Positions 62,449 through 64,000 of a stretch of 64,000 bases of DNA are shown here, in pieces. The translations under genes were made by a program, and so were the position numbers. The DNA lies in NCBI RefSeq assembly GCF_034043515.1, contig NZ_CP138214.1, positions 4,967,501 through 5,031,500 of the forward strand, read 5' to 3'. Each line of letters starts with the position of its first letter. The first letter of the stretch is position 1. Source of the DNA: Pseudomonas sp. MUP55 (lineage in GTDB: Bacteria; Pseudomonadota; Gammaproteobacteria; Pseudomonadales; Pseudomonadaceae). The notes beneath the pieces are model-generated. The model saw nothing but the letters and a program-made list of their open reading frames with translations, ran no database searches and was not told where the DNA came from.

Positions 62449-64000
62449 ATGCTCGTGCACCTGTCCGTACATAACTACGCCATCGTTGAACATCTGGATC
62501 TCGAACTGGATCGCGGCATGAGCGTAATCACAGGCGAGACCGGCGCCGGCAAGTCGATCATGCTCGACGCCCTGGGCCTGACACTGGGTGATCGCGCCGA
62601 CAGCGGCGTGGTGCGCCCCGGCGCCGACAAAGCCGACATCCTGGCCACCTTCGACCTGGGCGACATCCCGGAAGCCGAAACCTGGCTGGCCGAGCGCGAC
62701 CTCAATAATGAAGGGCCGTGCATTCTGCGCCGGGTAATCACCGCAGAAGGGCGCTCACGCGGCTACATCAACGGCACGCCCTGCCCCCTCGGCGACCTGA
62801 AAGCCCTGGGCGAACTGCTGATCGACATCCACAGCCAACATGAACACCAATCGCTGCTTAAAACCGACACTCATCGCCGCCTGCTCGACGAGTATGCCGG
62901 CGCCACCGATCTTGCTCGCCAGGTTCAACTGGCCGCCCAACGCTGGCGCCAGACCCGCCAGGAACTGGAACGCCTTTCCAACTCCGGCGACGAGCAACGC
63001 GCTCGCCATCAATTGCTCAGCTATCAACTCGAAGAGCTTGAAAGCCTGGGCCTGGGTGAGAACGAACTGGAGCAGCTTGAGCAGGAACACAAAAACCTGA
63101 CCAACGCCGAGACGCTGCTGGGTATCTGCCGTCAGGTGGTCGAGCAATGCAGCGAGAGCGATTCGGGTAATGTGCTTAATGCACTGACGGCGAGCCTCAA
63201 TCGCCTGTCCAGCGTGAATAACGCATCCGGCTCACTGAGTGAAGCCACCACCTTGCTGACCAGTGCACAGATCCAGGTAGAGGAAGCGGTCGGTGAGCTG
63301 AACCGTTTTCTGGATCATTTCGACGCCGACCCGGCACGCCTGCAGGAAATAGAAGAGCGCCTGGACACCATCTACACCCTGGCACGCAAACATCGAATCC
63401 AGCCAACCGAAGTAGCGGCAATGCAGCAAAAGCTGATGGACGAAATCGAGACCCTGAACGCGAACGACGAGTCCATCGAACGCCTCGGCGAAGAACTCGC
63501 CTCCTTTGCTCGCCATTATCAGGAAAAGGCTCGTGAGCTGAGCGACCTTCGCCAGCAGGCTGCTACCCGACTGGCCGGCGCCGTGGAACAGGAAATCCAG
63601 CGCCTGGGCATGCCTGGTGGTCGTTTCACCATCCAATTGAATGCCAACACCACCAATGAGCTACAGCCCCATGGACTCGAACAGGTCGAGCTTCTGGTAA
63701 GCGCCAACCCGGGCCAGCCGCTCAAAGCTTTGGCAAAAGTCGCCTCCGGCGGCGAGCTGTCACGGATCAGTCTGGCAATCCAGGTGATCACCGCACAAAC
63801 CTCGCGGGTGCCGACACTGGTCTTTGATGAAGTGGACGTTGGCATTGGCGGCCCGACGGCCGAGATTGTCGGCCAGTTATTGCGACGCCTGGGGGAGCGT
63901 GGCCAAGTGCTTACCGTGACCCACTTACCGCAAGTGGCAGCCCAAGGGCATCAGCATTTGTTCGTGCACAAGGTGCGAGGCAGCGACGCGACGCGCACAG
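62449..64000 (+). CDS. recN: DNA repair protein RecN, 3' end cut off by window
   Basis: SMC-like ATPase for double-strand-break repair, bound to chromosome ends and damage foci. The 517 visible residues start MLVHLSVHNYAIVEHLDLEL. Walker A is GETGAGKSIMLDALGL (about residues 29-44). A long coiled-coil middle (about 155-365) is followed by the ABC-type signature ASGGELSRISLAIQ and Walker B TLVFDEVDVGIGG (about 457-469), then TVTHLPQVAAQGHQH. The C-terminal end continues past base 64000. It is divergent from grpE, with a LexA box upstream. Confidence 0.97.
   Translation, partial: MLVHLSVHNYAIVEHLDLELDRGMSVITGETGAGKSIMLDALGLTLGDRADSGVVRPGADKADILATFDLGDIPEAETWLAERDLNNEGPCILRRVITAEGRSRGYINGTPCPLGDLKALGELLIDIHSQHEHQSLLKTDTHRRLLDEYAGATDLARQVQLAAQRWRQTRQELERLSNSGDEQRARHQLLSYQLEELESLGLGENELEQLEQEHKNLTNAETLLGICRQVVEQCSESDSGNVLNALTASLNRLSSVNNASGSLSEATTLLTSAQIQVEEAVGELNRFLDHFDADPARLQEIEERLDTIYTLARKHRIQPTEVAAMQQKLMDEIETLNANDESIERLGEELASFARHYQEKARELSDLRQQAATRLAGAVEQEIQRLGMPGGRFTIQLNANTTNELQPHGLEQVELLVSANPGQPLKALAKVASGGELSRISLAIQVITAQTSRVPTLVFDEVDVGIGGPTAEIVGQLLRRLGERGQVLTVTHLPQVAAQGHQHLFVHKVRGSDATRT

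Overview
This 64 kb window is core chromosome of a Pseudomonas species, most likely from the P. fluorescens group. The evidence is GC-rich coding with high protein identity to remembered Pseudomonas families. The gene order also matches the P. aeruginosa PA4693-PA4763 neighbourhood: pssA-ilvC-ilvH-ilvI, mrcB, prrF-phu, dksA, cbrAB-crcZ-pcnB, panBC-pgi-acs, the metY-nusA-infB-pnp operon, ftsH, carAB, dnaKJ-grpE and recN. Two REPIN-type inverted repeats resemble those common in P. fluorescens relatives. I saw no integrase, transposase, phage gene, CRISPR array or defence island.

Layout. 1-4.2 kb (minus): pssA (cut by the window edge) and the branched-chain amino acid genes ilvC, ilvH, ilvI. 4.6-8 kb (minus): mrcB, a TPR lipoprotein and a YqcC-like gene. 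8.1-10.6 kb (plus): a two-domain kinase-like protein, a pentapeptide-repeat protein and a TfoX C-terminal-like protein. 10.6-13.6 kb: the iron-starvation sRNA PrrF with a Fur-overlapped promoter, then a haem ABC importer (phuTUV, minus) without its usual receptor and cytoplasmic haem protein. 13.6-17.8 kb: a Rieske-type small protein, sfsA, an aminotransferase, dksA and gluQ. 17.6-22.8 kb: the carbon-catabolite system cbrX-cbrA-cbrB and the decoy sRNA CrcZ with a sigma54 promoter and CbrB site. 22.9-30.7 kb (plus): pcnB, folK, panB, panC, pgi, acs. 30.8-35.7 kb: an RlmI-like methyltransferase, a DUF748 protein and a BON-domain protein. 36-45.5 kb (minus): the translation/RNA operon in transcription order tRNA-Leu, tRNA-fMet, rimP, nusA, infB, rbfA, truB, rpsO, pnp, preceded by secG. 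45.5-52.6 kb: tpiA, glmM, folP, ftsH, rlmE, a yhbY-like gene (plus), a small membrane protein and greA. 52.6-62.2 kb (minus): carB, carA, dapB, dnaJ, dnaK, grpE. 62.4 kb to the end (plus): recN with a LexA box, cut by the window edge.

How it works together. The most regulatory content lies in two RNA circuits. PrrF represses iron-using functions when Fur releases its promoter, next to haem import. CbrAB drives CrcZ, which titrates Hfq/Crc away from A-rich motifs; such motifs overlap the ribosome binding sites of acs and pgi in this same window. Two heat-shock-type promoters (grpE and dnaK), a probable carA leader attenuator and several intra-operon hairpins are also visible.

I did not find an obviously undescribed multi-gene system. 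The observations most worth testing are regulatory: leaders, shared control sites and REPIN placement.
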